64,000 nucleotides of DNA, from contig NZ_CP108455.1 of the NCBI RefSeq assembly GCF_036241575.1, forward strand, positions 1,688,501 through 1,752,500, read 5' to 3'. Below are positions 44,765-52,278 of this stretch, in pieces. The DNA is from Streptomyces sp. NBC_01267 (GTDB lineage Bacteria; Actinomycetota; Actinomycetes; Streptomycetales; Streptomycetaceae). Made by a program: the position numbers and the translations under genes. How positions within the stretch are numbered: the first letter of the stretch is position 1; every line of letters starts with the position of its first letter. The notes beneath the pieces are model-generated. The model was not told where the DNA came from. It made no database searches and saw only the letters and a program-made list of their open reading frames with translations.

Positions 44765-46930
44765 TCAGGAGGAAGTGGCCATGGCGAAGAGGTGGAGGTA
44801 CCCCGAGGCCGGCTTGGGCAGCTGGATCATCTCCGTGGTCTTGTTCGGGTCGATGGGCACCGAGGCGGAGAAGACGTAGGTGGTGACGTTCTCGGGGCCG
44901 GACGCCTTGTTGCGGTAGGTCGTCTTCGCCACGGTGCTGCCGGCGGGCGGGACGCTGCCGCCGCCGTTCAGGGTCCAGTCGCTGAAGCCGAGGGAGAACG
45001 TCTGCGTCGTGCCGTCGGTGTACGTCACCGTGCCGGTGCCGGTCAGCGGCCCGTAGACGCCGGAGCCCAGGAAGGCGAGCTTTGATCCCTTGCCGGAGAA
45101 CTCGACCTTCTGCCCGGTGGAGTTGACGTTGTCCGAGGTGCCGGCCGGCACGTTCGGCCAGGTGAGGGTGGTTCCTTCTGCGGTGACGTTGCTTCCCGGG
45201 GTCAGGTGCTGCGCCGCGAGTGCCTGGGCGGAGTAGCTGTGGCCGGTGACGTCGAAGGCTCCTGCGGAGGCGTTCTGGTCGTCGGTGATGCCGACGTCGT
45301 TGAACGCCGCTGTCAGAGACGTGTAGGGGACGTCGACGGAGCCGGTGCCCTCGTCGCTGCTCTTCGCGTTCTTGTAGGTGGCCTGCGCGGACAGTGTCTT
45401 GGCGCCGGGTGTTTCGTCGGCGGGGGTGGTGAGCGTCCAGGTGGTCTTCACGGACTGGCCGGGCTTGACGGTGGTGAATGTGGTGGGCGAGGTGGCTCTG
45501 GCGGTCCAGCCGCTGGGCGCTGCGAGGCTGACGGAGGCGTCGGTGAGCGCTACCGGGCTGCCGTCGTTGGTGTAGGTGGTCGTCACGGTGGTGGCGGCGC
45601 CGGGCTTGACGGTCGAGGGTGTGTCGACTGTGAGTGAGTGGTGCGCGTGGTAGCCGGGCACGATCCACTTCTGGTGGAGTTTGCCGTCGCAGTCCTGGAG
45701 TTCGGCCGGGGTTCCGTTGGCGGGGTTCGCGGCGGGGACGGTGAGGCAGCGGCCGGATGCCGGGTTGGTCAGGGAGCCGTCGGCTGCGGGCTGCCAGGTC
45801 TGCGTGGGGGTGCCGTCGCAGTCGGCGAGGTCGGTCTTTCCGTTCGTGGTGGCGGTCAGGCATGTGCCGGACTGGCGGATCGTGCCGTCCGCGTGCCTGA
45901 TCCACTTCTGGTCGGCGGCTGATTCGCAGTGCCACAGGCCGGGTGGGTCCGTCTCTGCCGGGTTGGTCCGGTGGTTCTCCAGGCATCGCCCGGCCGTGCC
46001 CTGCAGGCGGGCGGTCTTCGACATGTCCCAGGTGTCGGTGATCGTCGAGACGTCCGCGTCGGCCGTGTGGTTGATGTGGTCCAGGCCGTACATGTCCAGC
46101 AGGGTGCGCAGGACGCTGTAGTGGTTGATCTTCTCGCTGTACTCGCCGGCCTCGGCCATCGGCCCGACCATGATCGTCGGGATGTGGTTGGCCGGGGTGA
46201 AGTCGTCCTCGTCCCAGGTCAGCACGAAGAGGCTGTTGTGGGTCCTGGCCCACTGGATGTACGAGCCGAAGGTGTTCTTGACGAAGGCGTCGCCCTGGGC
46301 GATGGAGCCGTCGTGCATGCTCTGCATGCCGTTGCCCACGTAGAAGGAGACGGTGGGCAGTTCGGCGAATCCGTCCTGGGTGGTCGGGAACTCCTCCTGC
46401 CGCTTGTCCATCGGGTTCAGGTTGCCGGGTACACCGGGGGTGGTCTTGTAACGGAGCCACTGGGTGGGGAGGGCCTGGTCGGCGTAGTCGGCGAAGCTGT
46501 ACCCGTGGGTGATCAGCTGGTTGGGGAGGTTGTCGGCGTCGACGGACGACGGCGCGGGAAAGTCGCTGGTCCTGACGGTGTCCGAGGCGGACAGCAGCGC
46601 GTAGTAGTTGGGGAGGCTCGGGTGGGTGATGCCGTACGAGTTGGTGAACGACGCGCCCTGCGCGACCAGGGACTTGATGTACGGGGCCTGGTCCTGCGGC
46701 TTGTCGGACGTGTTGTTGAGGATGTCGTCGTAGCCGTGGTTCTCCATCATCACCATGACCACGTGGTCCGGCTTGGGGACCGCGGTGGATCCCACGACGA
46801 CCGAGGAGCCGGTGTTCGCGGGTGTGGTGTCCGAGGTCGCCGCGGTCGCGGAAGCCGTCCCCGGAAGGGCGGCGCATGCCAGCAGGGCCGCGACCATCAG
46901 ACTTCGGATTCTCGCGCGTGGTATCTGCAT
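44765..46930 (-). CDS. Secreted phosphoesterase with ricin-type lectin and NEW3 modules
   Basis: 721 residues. Signal peptide (MQIPRARIRSLMVAALLACAALPG), then a phosphoesterase domain of the phospholipase C/acid phosphatase type (about 45-310; HVVMVMMENHGYDDIL, THPSLPNYYALLS, WDEDDFTPANHIPTIMVGP). Next is a ricin-like beta-trefoil (about 320-430) with QxW repeats QKW, QTW and QKW, then a NEW3 beta-domain (VKPGQSVKTTWTLTTPAD), then a C-terminal beta-sandwich (about 520-721). It probably dephosphorylates phospholipids or sugar phosphates on a carbohydrate surface. AAAGGAAA precedes the ATG. Single-gene unit. Confidence 0.88.
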   Translation of the reverse strand: MQIPRARIRSLMVAALLACAALPGTASATAATSDTTPANTGSSVVVGSTAVPKPDHVVMVMMENHGYDDILNNTSDKPQDQAPYIKSLVAQGASFTNSYGITHPSLPNYYALLSASDTVRTSDFPAPSSVDADNLPNQLITHGYSFADYADQALPTQWLRYKTTPGVPGNLNPMDKRQEEFPTTQDGFAELPTVSFYVGNGMQSMHDGSIAQGDAFVKNTFGSYIQWARTHNSLFVLTWDEDDFTPANHIPTIMVGPMAEAGEYSEKINHYSVLRTLLDMYGLDHINHTADADVSTITDTWDMSKTARLQGTAGRCLENHRTNPAETDPPGLWHCESAADQKWIRHADGTIRQSGTCLTATTNGKTDLADCDGTPTQTWQPAADGSLTNPASGRCLTVPAANPANGTPAELQDCDGKLHQKWIVPGYHAHHSLTVDTPSTVKPGAATTVTTTYTNDGSPVALTDASVSLAAPSGWTARATSPTTFTTVKPGQSVKTTWTLTTPADETPGAKTLSAQATYKNAKSSDEGTGSVDVPYTSLTAAFNDVGITDDQNASAGAFDVTGHSYSAQALAAQHLTPGSNVTAEGTTLTWPNVPAGTSDNVNSTGQKVEFSGKGSKLAFLGSGVYGPLTGTGTVTYTDGTTQTFSLGFSDWTLNGGGSVPPAGSTVAKTTYRNKASGPENVTTYVFSASVPIDPNKTTEMIQLPKPASGYLHLFAMATSS

Positions 46931-47284
46931 CCCAGCGTTTCCTTTGTATTTGCTCTGAGGTTCTTCTGAAAGGTCCGCGGATCGTCTTCTTGTCGATTCG
47001 CGGAGAGCCAGTCGGCAGAACACGGGCCGGCATCGGTGAAAACCCCTCGGAATACCTACCGCCGGGTATTTTCCTTTGCATTTCCGTGTCTGTCCGTGGC
47101 AACCCGCACCATAGGCATCCACGACGTCCGATGCCTGTAGTGATCGAATGAATTTCGCTCGAACATGACCTGACGGGAAATGTGCGGCGGTTCTTGGTTC
47201 GTGACGGGTAGTGGCCCGCTGGTCGGCGGCGCCGCGAGGGCGTGCGGGCGGACCTGGAGGAGAAGAACCTCGCGTCCCTCGGCG
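46931..47284. other. Upstream region of the phosphoesterase gene
   Basis: 354 bp, lower in GC than its surroundings. It holds a leader hairpin and a small palindrome AATACC/GGTATT (47051-47070). No convincing PHO box pair was found. Confidence 0.5.
46974..47004 (-). promoter_or_regulatory. Leader hairpin of the phosphoesterase gene
   Basis: TCCGCGGATCG/CGATTCGCGGA, 11-bp arms with one mismatch and a 9-nt loop, 44 bp before the start. Confidence 0.5.
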
Positions 47285-48148
47285 TCAGTTCAGGAGGTGG
47301 AGCAGCCGGCGTGCTTGGCGGGTGACGGTTCCGGGTGGGTTGCGGGGGTGTGCGGTGGCGCGGTCGAGGGTGAGCATGCAGAGCCACATGAGGGCGGTGA
47401 GGCGGCGGAGTTCGCGCAGGCGGCGGGTTTCGGCGAGGGTGAGGGTGAAGTGGCCGAGGAGGGTGTCGGTGTCGAGTTCGCTGTCGGACCAGGCCGATAT
47501 GTGTTCGGTGATCTCGGCGAGTTCGTGGATGCGGTCGGCGCGGCCCGCGCTCTCGAAGTCGACGAGGCGGATGCGGGTGCCGTCCCACAGGTAGTTGGCG
47601 AGGTTGCCGTCGGCGAAGCCGAGGACGGGGGTGGTGGGTTCGGTGGCGGCGAGGGTGTCGAGGTGGGGTGCGGAGATCCAGGCGGTGCCTGCGCTGAGGG
47701 CGGCCTGTTCGGTGGGGTCGGTGTCCGGTGCGGTGGGTGAGGGTTGTGCGCACTGGTCGCGTACGCCGCGCAGGATGAGGGCCGGGGGCCAGAGTCGTGG
47801 CGGGAGGGCGTCGAGTTGGGTGCGGGGGACGGCTTCGTGGAGGCGGGTGAGTGCTGCGGCGAGTGCGGTGGTCTGTGCGGGGCCGACGTGGGTGCCGCGC
47901 AGGGGGGTGCCGGGGACGCGTTCCATGGTGACGGCCGGTGGGTGGGCCGACCGGTCGAGTGGGCGTGGGGCGAGGCCGGGGGCGTGCCGGGCGAGGAGGG
48001 TGAGGGTCTGCCATTCGCGGCGGGGTTCGTCGCGGTCCCAGGACCGGTAGCGCTTGACGACGGTGGTGGGGCCGATGTCGAGGGTGTGGGTGGTGGTGAG
48101 GTCGGCAGGGGGGCGGCGCTGTTGGCCCGTGGGATCGGCGGGTGTCAT
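47285..48148 (-). CDS. Aminoglycoside-phosphotransferase-fold kinase-like protein
   Basis: 287 residues of the APH/choline-kinase superfamily. Catalytic loop GFADGNLANYL keeps the Asp and Asn, but has Phe where HxDxxxxN proteins have His. The metal site is LVDFESAGRAD. N-terminal nucleotide-binding region reads VVKRYRSW...EWQTLTLL, where the Lys is likely the beta-3 Lys. It may phosphorylate a small molecule; the substrate is unknown, and resistance is not implied. I take ATG 48148; GTG 48154 is possible. TAGGGT lies eight bases upstream, suggesting a leaderless mRNA. Confidence 0.82.
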   Translation of the reverse strand: MTPADPTGQQRRPPADLTTTHTLDIGPTTVVKRYRSWDRDEPRREWQTLTLLARHAPGLAPRPLDRSAHPPAVTMERVPGTPLRGTHVGPAQTTALAAALTRLHEAVPRTQLDALPPRLWPPALILRGVRDQCAQPSPTAPDTDPTEQAALSAGTAWISAPHLDTLAATEPTTPVLGFADGNLANYLWDGTRIRLVDFESAGRADRIHELAEITEHISAWSDSELDTDTLLGHFTLTLAETRRLRELRRLTALMWLCMLTLDRATAHPRNPPGTVTRQARRLLHLLN

Positions 48149-48156
48149 GCGCACTT

Positions 48157-48162
48157 ACCCTA
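48157..48162 (-). promoter_or_regulatory. Candidate -10 box of the kinase-like gene
   Basis: TAGGGT, eight bases before ATG 48148 on the minus strand, with no Shine-Dalgarno between. Confidence 0.4.
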
Positions 48163-48246
48163 GGTCCCTTGGGTTCCGGTTCGTCGGTGAGCGCGGGAAT
48201 GTGCTGGTCGGCGGGTGGGCAGGGCGACGCTGGGGTGGGGTTGAGG

Positions 48247-48969
48247 ATGCGGGTGCGCAGGTGGAGACGGGTTGCCGGGGTCGCGGTGGGCGCGGTGGTG
48301 GCGCTGGTCGCTGTGGGGTGCGGGCCGGAGGAGAGTGCGGCGGAGAAGCCGGCGGGGAAGCCCGCGCCGGTGACGACTCCGTACAAGGTGCTGCCCGAGC
48401 GGCTGGAGAGCGACGGCACCACGATCACCGTGGGTGATCCCGCTGCCCGTAGGACGGTCGCGCTGTACGAGGATCCGCGGTGCCCGGTCTGCAGGACGTT
48501 CGAGGAGACGGGTGGCGCGCCTGCGGCGCTGGATCTGGCGCGGGAGCGGACGGTGAAGATGCAGTACACGCTCGCGTCGTTCCTGGACAAGTCGCTCGGG
48601 GGGCACGGTTCGGTCCGGGCGGTCAACGCGCTGCGGGCGGCCCTGGAGCAGGGGAAGTTCGCGGAGTACCACGCGGTGCTGTACCGGGATCAGCCCGAGG
48701 AGTCGGTGGACGGTTTCACCACTGCGCGGTTGCTGGAGCTTGCGTCGAAGGTGCCGGGGTTGCGGGGTGCGCGGTTCGACAAGGCGGTCGAGGACATGAC
48801 GTACCGGAGTTTCGTGACGCGGTCCGAGGCGGCTTTCGAGAGCAGTGGGGCGGAGGGGACGCCGACGGTGCTGCTGGACGGTGCGGCGATTCCGCAGGAT
48901 CAGCAGAGTGTCGTCTTCGACCGGGGCCAGTTCGCGAAGTATCTGACGCTGTGGGCGGCGGCGGGCTGA
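48247..48969 (+). CDS. DsbA-like thioredoxin-fold lipoprotein
   Basis: 240 residues. Lipoprotein signal ending AVGCGPEES, a Lys/Pro linker, then a DsbA/thioredoxin_4 domain with active-site Cys79-Pro-Val-Cys82 in YEDPRCPVCRTFEE, the helical insert with YHAVLYRDQPEESVDGF, and the cis-Pro loop EGTPTVLLDG. It probably oxidises or reshuffles disulfides outside the membrane. The start may be ATG 48247 or GTG 48253; GAGG fits the latter better. Divergent from the kinase-like gene. No partner DsbB or VKOR is adjacent. Confidence 0.9.
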   Translation: MRVRRWRRVAGVAVGAVVALVAVGCGPEESAAEKPAGKPAPVTTPYKVLPERLESDGTTITVGDPAARRTVALYEDPRCPVCRTFEETGGAPAALDLARERTVKMQYTLASFLDKSLGGHGSVRAVNALRAALEQGKFAEYHAVLYRDQPEESVDGFTTARLLELASKVPGLRGARFDKAVEDMTYRSFVTRSEAAFESSGAEGTPTVLLDGAAIPQDQQSVVFDRGQFAKYLTLWAAAG

Positions 48970-48978
48970 GCGGCGGGT

Positions 48979-49018
48979 GGGGCGGGCGGACGGCGTGGGG
49001 CCGTCGGTGGCCCGCCCC
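48979..49018. terminator. Terminator between DsbA-like and chorismate mutase genes
   Basis: GGGGCGGGC/GCCCGCCCC outer stem and GACGGC/GCCGTC inner stem. It serves two convergent genes. Confidence 0.8.
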
Positions 49019-49035
49019 TGCCGGGTGTGTGGGGC

Positions 49036-49350
49036 TCAGGTGTTGTTCTCGGAGCCGTCCGCGATCTGTTCGTGGTGGCGGATGACTTCCGCGACGATGA
49101 AGTTGAGGAGTTTCTCCGCGAAGGCCGGGTCCAGTCTGGCGCTCTCGGCGAGGCTGCGCAGCCTGGCGATCTGGCGGGCCTCGCGGGCCGGGTCGGCGGG
49201 CGGCAGGTGGTTCTGTGCCTTGAGGTGGCCGACCTGCTGGGTGCATTTGAAGCGTTCGGCGAGCATATGGACGACGGCGGCGTCGATGTTGTCGATGGAT
49301 CCGCGGAGGCGGTCCAGTTCGGCCTGTACGGACGGGGCTGTCTCGGTCAT
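49036..49350 (-). CDS. Chorismate mutase (AroQ class)
   Basis: 104 residues, an all-helical AroQ monofunctional chorismate mutase, converting chorismate to prephenate for Phe/Tyr synthesis. Seen: helix 1 LDRLRGSIDNIDAAVVHMLAERF with the catalytic Arg, Lys in VGHLKAQNHLPP, and Glu/Gln region in AEVIRHHEQIA. No signal peptide, so it is the cytoplasmic type. It begins 11 bp after the AraC gene's stop, but a TAAGCT box overlapping that stop, eight bases before the ATG, could give it its own leaderless transcript. Confidence 0.92.
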   Translation of the reverse strand: MTETAPSVQAELDRLRGSIDNIDAAVVHMLAERFKCTQQVGHLKAQNHLPPADPAREARQIARLRSLAESARLDPAFAEKLLNFIVAEVIRHHEQIADGSENNT

Positions 49351-49358
49351 GGTCGTCG

Positions 49359-49364
49359 AGCTTA
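49359..49364 (-). promoter_or_regulatory. Candidate -10 box of the chorismate mutase gene
   Basis: TAAGCT, eight bases upstream of the ATG and overlapping the AraC stop codon. No clear -35. Confidence 0.4.
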
Positions 49365-50240
49365 CGTCGTGATCGTCGGCGGGTCGTCGGGGTCCGGTAT
49401 CTGGTCACTCCAGCCGCCGGGGACGGTGTGTCCCTGCTGCTGGCGGAAGATGACGGGGGCCTTTCCGACGCGGCGGGTGAACAGCCGGGAGAAGTACGCC
49501 GGGTCGTCGTAGCCGACGCGGCGGGCGACGGCGGCCACCGGGAGGTCGGTGGCGGCGAGGAGTTCCTTGGCGCGGCCCAGGCGGATGCCCAGGAGGTAGT
49601 CCTTGGGGCTGCAGCCCGCTCCTTGCCGTACGGCGTGGCGCAGTTCCGCGGGGGTCATGCCGTGGCGGGAGGCGTGTTCGGCGACGGTCAGCGGCTGGAA
49701 GGCGTCGCGGGCGAGTGCCTGGAGGACGGGGGCGCCTTCGGCGTCGGTGTCGGCGCGGGCGCGGCGCAGGGCGACGAGGAGTTCGTGGACGGCGGCGCCG
49801 GTCTCCACTTCGAGCAGCGGGTTGCCGCGGCGGGCGGCGCGGGCGATGCGTCCGACGGCGGCGCGGGCGGCTGCGACGTCGGTGAGGGGGACGACGGGCC
49901 GGTCGGGTTCGATGTAGCCGAGTTCGGTGTACGTGGTGGTGGCGGGGCCGGTGAAGTCGACGAAGGATTCGTCCCAGCCGGTGGCGGGGTCGGCGCCGTA
50001 GTGGTGGGTGGTGCCGGGGGTGATCCAGATCAGTGCGGGCGCGGTGACGGGGGTGCGGCGTCCGTCGGCGCCGCGGTACCAGCCGGTGCCGGCGCTGACG
50101 ACGACGGCGACGTGGTGGTCGAGGGTGCGGGGGCCGACCGGGGGCAGGGTGCCGTGCTGGAGGCCGACGCCGAGGCAGACGAGGCCGAGTTTGTGGTGGA
50201 CGGGGCTGGGGGTGAAGTAGCGCATCCAGGTGTGGTACAT
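49362..50240 (-). CDS. AraC-family transcriptional regulator
   Basis: 292 residues. An N-terminal cupin sensing domain (HVAVVVSAGTGWYRGADG, ITPGTTHHYGADPATGWDESFVDFTG) is followed by a C-terminal double helix-turn-helix (TVAEHASRHGMTPAELRHAVRQGAGCSPKDYL and AVARRVGYDDPAYFSRLFTRRVG). It probably senses a sugar and controls the divergent GH35 gene, whose promoter region has two direct repeats. ATG 50240 (MYHTWMRYFTPSP) is preferred because GGGAGG precedes it; an upstream ATG at 50279 would add 13 residues. Confidence 0.9.
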   Translation of the reverse strand: MYHTWMRYFTPSPVHHKLGLVCLGVGLQHGTLPPVGPRTLDHHVAVVVSAGTGWYRGADGRRTPVTAPALIWITPGTTHHYGADPATGWDESFVDFTGPATTTYTELGYIEPDRPVVPLTDVAAARAAVGRIARAARRGNPLLEVETGAAVHELLVALRRARADTDAEGAPVLQALARDAFQPLTVAEHASRHGMTPAELRHAVRQGAGCSPKDYLLGIRLGRAKELLAATDLPVAAVARRVGYDDPAYFSRLFTRRVGKAPVIFRQQQGHTVPGGWSDQIPDPDDPPTITT

Positions 50241-50283
50241 CCCTTTTCCGGCCTCCCTGCGTGATCCGTTGTCATCCATGGCT

Positions 50284-50308
50284 ATCCGTCATGTGCGATC
50301 CGTCATGT
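50284..50308. promoter_or_regulatory. Direct repeat, candidate AraC operator
   Basis: ATCCGTCATGT at 50284-50294 and 50298-50308, three bases apart, in the gap between the AraC gene and GH35. Confidence 0.55.
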
Positions 50309-50412
50309 TTCGTGACGCTGCGTCCGTACCGCGGCGGGTGTGTTCCCTTGCGTCCAATGAGTGCTGATCTTTGTCCATGGACCGGATCGCCGCCAGGGGT
50401 CAAGGTGGCAAC

Positions 50413-52161
50413 GTGGCTGATTTCACGGTGGGTGACGAGGATTTCCGGATGGACGGGCGGCCGGTGCGGCTGCTGTCGGGGGCATTGCACTATTTCCGGG
50501 TGCACGAGGGGCAGTGGGGGCATCGGCTGGCGATGCTCCGGGCCATGGGGCTCAATGCTGTGGAGACGTATGTCCCATGGAATCTGCACGAGCCTCAGCA
50601 GGGACGATTCCATGATGTGCAGGCGTTGGGCCGGTTCCTGGACGCGGCGCACGAGGCCGGGCTGTGGGCGATCGTGCGCCCGGGTCCGTACATCTGCGCC
50701 GAGTGGGAGAACGGCGGGCTGCCGCACTGGCTGACCGGGTCGTTGGGCCGGCGGGTGCGGACGCGTGACGCTGAGTATCTGCGTCATGTGGATCGCTGGT
50801 TCCACCGTCTGTTGCGTGAGGTGGTGCCCCGGCAGATCGACCGGGGCGGTGCGGTGATCATGGTGCAGGTCGAGAACGAGTACGGCAGTTACGGCTCCGA
50901 CCAGGTGTATCTGCGCCATCTCGCGGGGCTGTTGCGGCGGCTGGGGGTGAGTGTGCCGCTGTTCACGTCGGACGGGCCCGAGGATCACATGCTGACGGGT
51001 GGTTCGGTGCCGGGTGTGCTGGCCACGGCGAACTTCGGGGCGGGCGCGCGGGAGGGCTTCGACGTGCTGCGCCGCCATCAGCCGAAGGGCCCGCTGATGT
51101 GCATGGAGTTCTGGTGCGGCTGGTTCGACCACTGGGCGGCCGAGCCGGTCGTACGGGATCCGGCGGACGCGGCGCGGGCGTTGCGGGAGATCCTGGAGTG
51201 CGGCGCCTCGGTGAATGTGTACATGGCGCACGGGGGGACGAACTTCGCGGGGTGGGCGGGCGCGAACCGCTCCGGTGACCTGCACGACGGTGAGCTGCAG
51301 CCGACCGTGACGTCGTACGACTACGGTGCGCCGGTCGACGAGTACGGGCGGCCGACGGAGAAGTTCTGGCTGTTCCGTGAGGTGCTCGCCGAGTACGCGG
51401 ACGGTCCGCTGCCGGAGCTGCCCGCGGCGCCGGACGCGCTCGGGGCGCCGGTGGACGCCGTGCTGCCCGAGTGGGTGCCGCTCGGGGAGGTGACGGACGC
51501 GCTGGGTGGTCCCGAGGAGGAGACGGGGGTGCCGCCGACGTTCGAGGAGCTGGACGTGGACCGCGGTCTGGTCCGCTACCGGGTGAAGGTGCCGGGTCCG
51601 CGCCGTCCGTATCCGCTGACGGTGCCGGGCTTGCGTGACACGGCGCTGATGTTCGTCGACGGGGTGCGGACCGAGCTGGGTGCTCCGGTGGCGGGGCCCG
51701 CTTCGGTGGAGTTGTGGGTGGAGTCGCTGGGGCGGGTCAACTACGGTCCGCTGGTGGGTGAGGCGAAGGGGCTCACGGGCGGGGTGCTGCACGAGCGGCA
51801 GTATCTGCACGGGGTGCGTGCGCGTGGCCTGCGGCTGGACGCGTTCGACGACGCGGGGGCGGTCGCGAAGCTGCCGTTCCGGGCGGCGGAGTCCGGGGGG
51901 CGGGGGTTGCACCGGGGCACGTTCGAGGTGTCCGGTGCGGGTGACGCGACGCTGGAACTGCCGGGCTGGGAACGGGGGTTCGTGTGGGTGAACGGTTTCT
52001 GTCTGGGCCGTTACTGGTCGGCAGGTCCGCAGGATTCGCTGTTCGTGCCGGGGCCGGTGCTGCGTGAGGGGGAGAACGAGGTGTGGGTGCTCGAACTGGC
52101 GGGCGCCGAGCCGGGTTCCGGTGCGGGGTCCGCGGGTGCGCCGCGTCTGAGGTTCCGCTGA
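50413..52161 (+). CDS. GH35 beta-galactosidase
   Basis: 582 residues. Removes terminal beta-linked galactose. The TIM barrel (about 1-320) has the acid/base Glu156 in QVENEYGSYG and the nucleophile Glu232 in MCMEFWCGW; the C-terminal jelly-roll domains end with ELPGWERGFVWVNGFCLGRYW. No signal peptide, so it is probably intracellular and takes up imported disaccharide. Start at GTG 50413 (MADFTVGDEDFRMDG) with AAGGTGG upstream and the family's usual N-terminus. It faces the AraC regulator and ends at a strong terminator. Confidence 0.95.
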   Translation: MADFTVGDEDFRMDGRPVRLLSGALHYFRVHEGQWGHRLAMLRAMGLNAVETYVPWNLHEPQQGRFHDVQALGRFLDAAHEAGLWAIVRPGPYICAEWENGGLPHWLTGSLGRRVRTRDAEYLRHVDRWFHRLLREVVPRQIDRGGAVIMVQVENEYGSYGSDQVYLRHLAGLLRRLGVSVPLFTSDGPEDHMLTGGSVPGVLATANFGAGAREGFDVLRRHQPKGPLMCMEFWCGWFDHWAAEPVVRDPADAARALREILECGASVNVYMAHGGTNFAGWAGANRSGDLHDGELQPTVTSYDYGAPVDEYGRPTEKFWLFREVLAEYADGPLPELPAAPDALGAPVDAVLPEWVPLGEVTDALGGPEEETGVPPTFEELDVDRGLVRYRVKVPGPRRPYPLTVPGLRDTALMFVDGVRTELGAPVAGPASVELWVESLGRVNYGPLVGEAKGLTGGVLHERQYLHGVRARGLRLDAFDDAGAVAKLPFRAAESGGRGLHRGTFEVSGAGDATLELPGWERGFVWVNGFCLGRYWSAGPQDSLFVPGPVLREGENEVWVLELAGAEPGSGAGSAGAPRLRFR

Positions 52162-52210
52162 CGCGGGGCCGCCGGGCGCAGGGCCCGGTTCCGTACGGTG
52201 GGTGAGTGAG

Positions 52211-52247
52211 ACGGATGGCCGGTCCTCGGTGAGGACCGGCCATCCGT
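52211..52247. terminator. Terminator between GH35 and GH101
   Basis: Perfect 17-bp stem acggatggccggtcctc/gaggaccggccatccgt with a 3-nt loop. Both convergent genes end into it. Confidence 0.92.
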
Positions 52248-52278
52248 GTGTGTGCGTGTTGTCTCTCGTGCGCCTCTG

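Noticed and set aside
46931..47284. PHO box upstream of the phosphoesterase
   Set aside because: Only one partial GTTCACC-like element; no 11-bp direct repeat pair.
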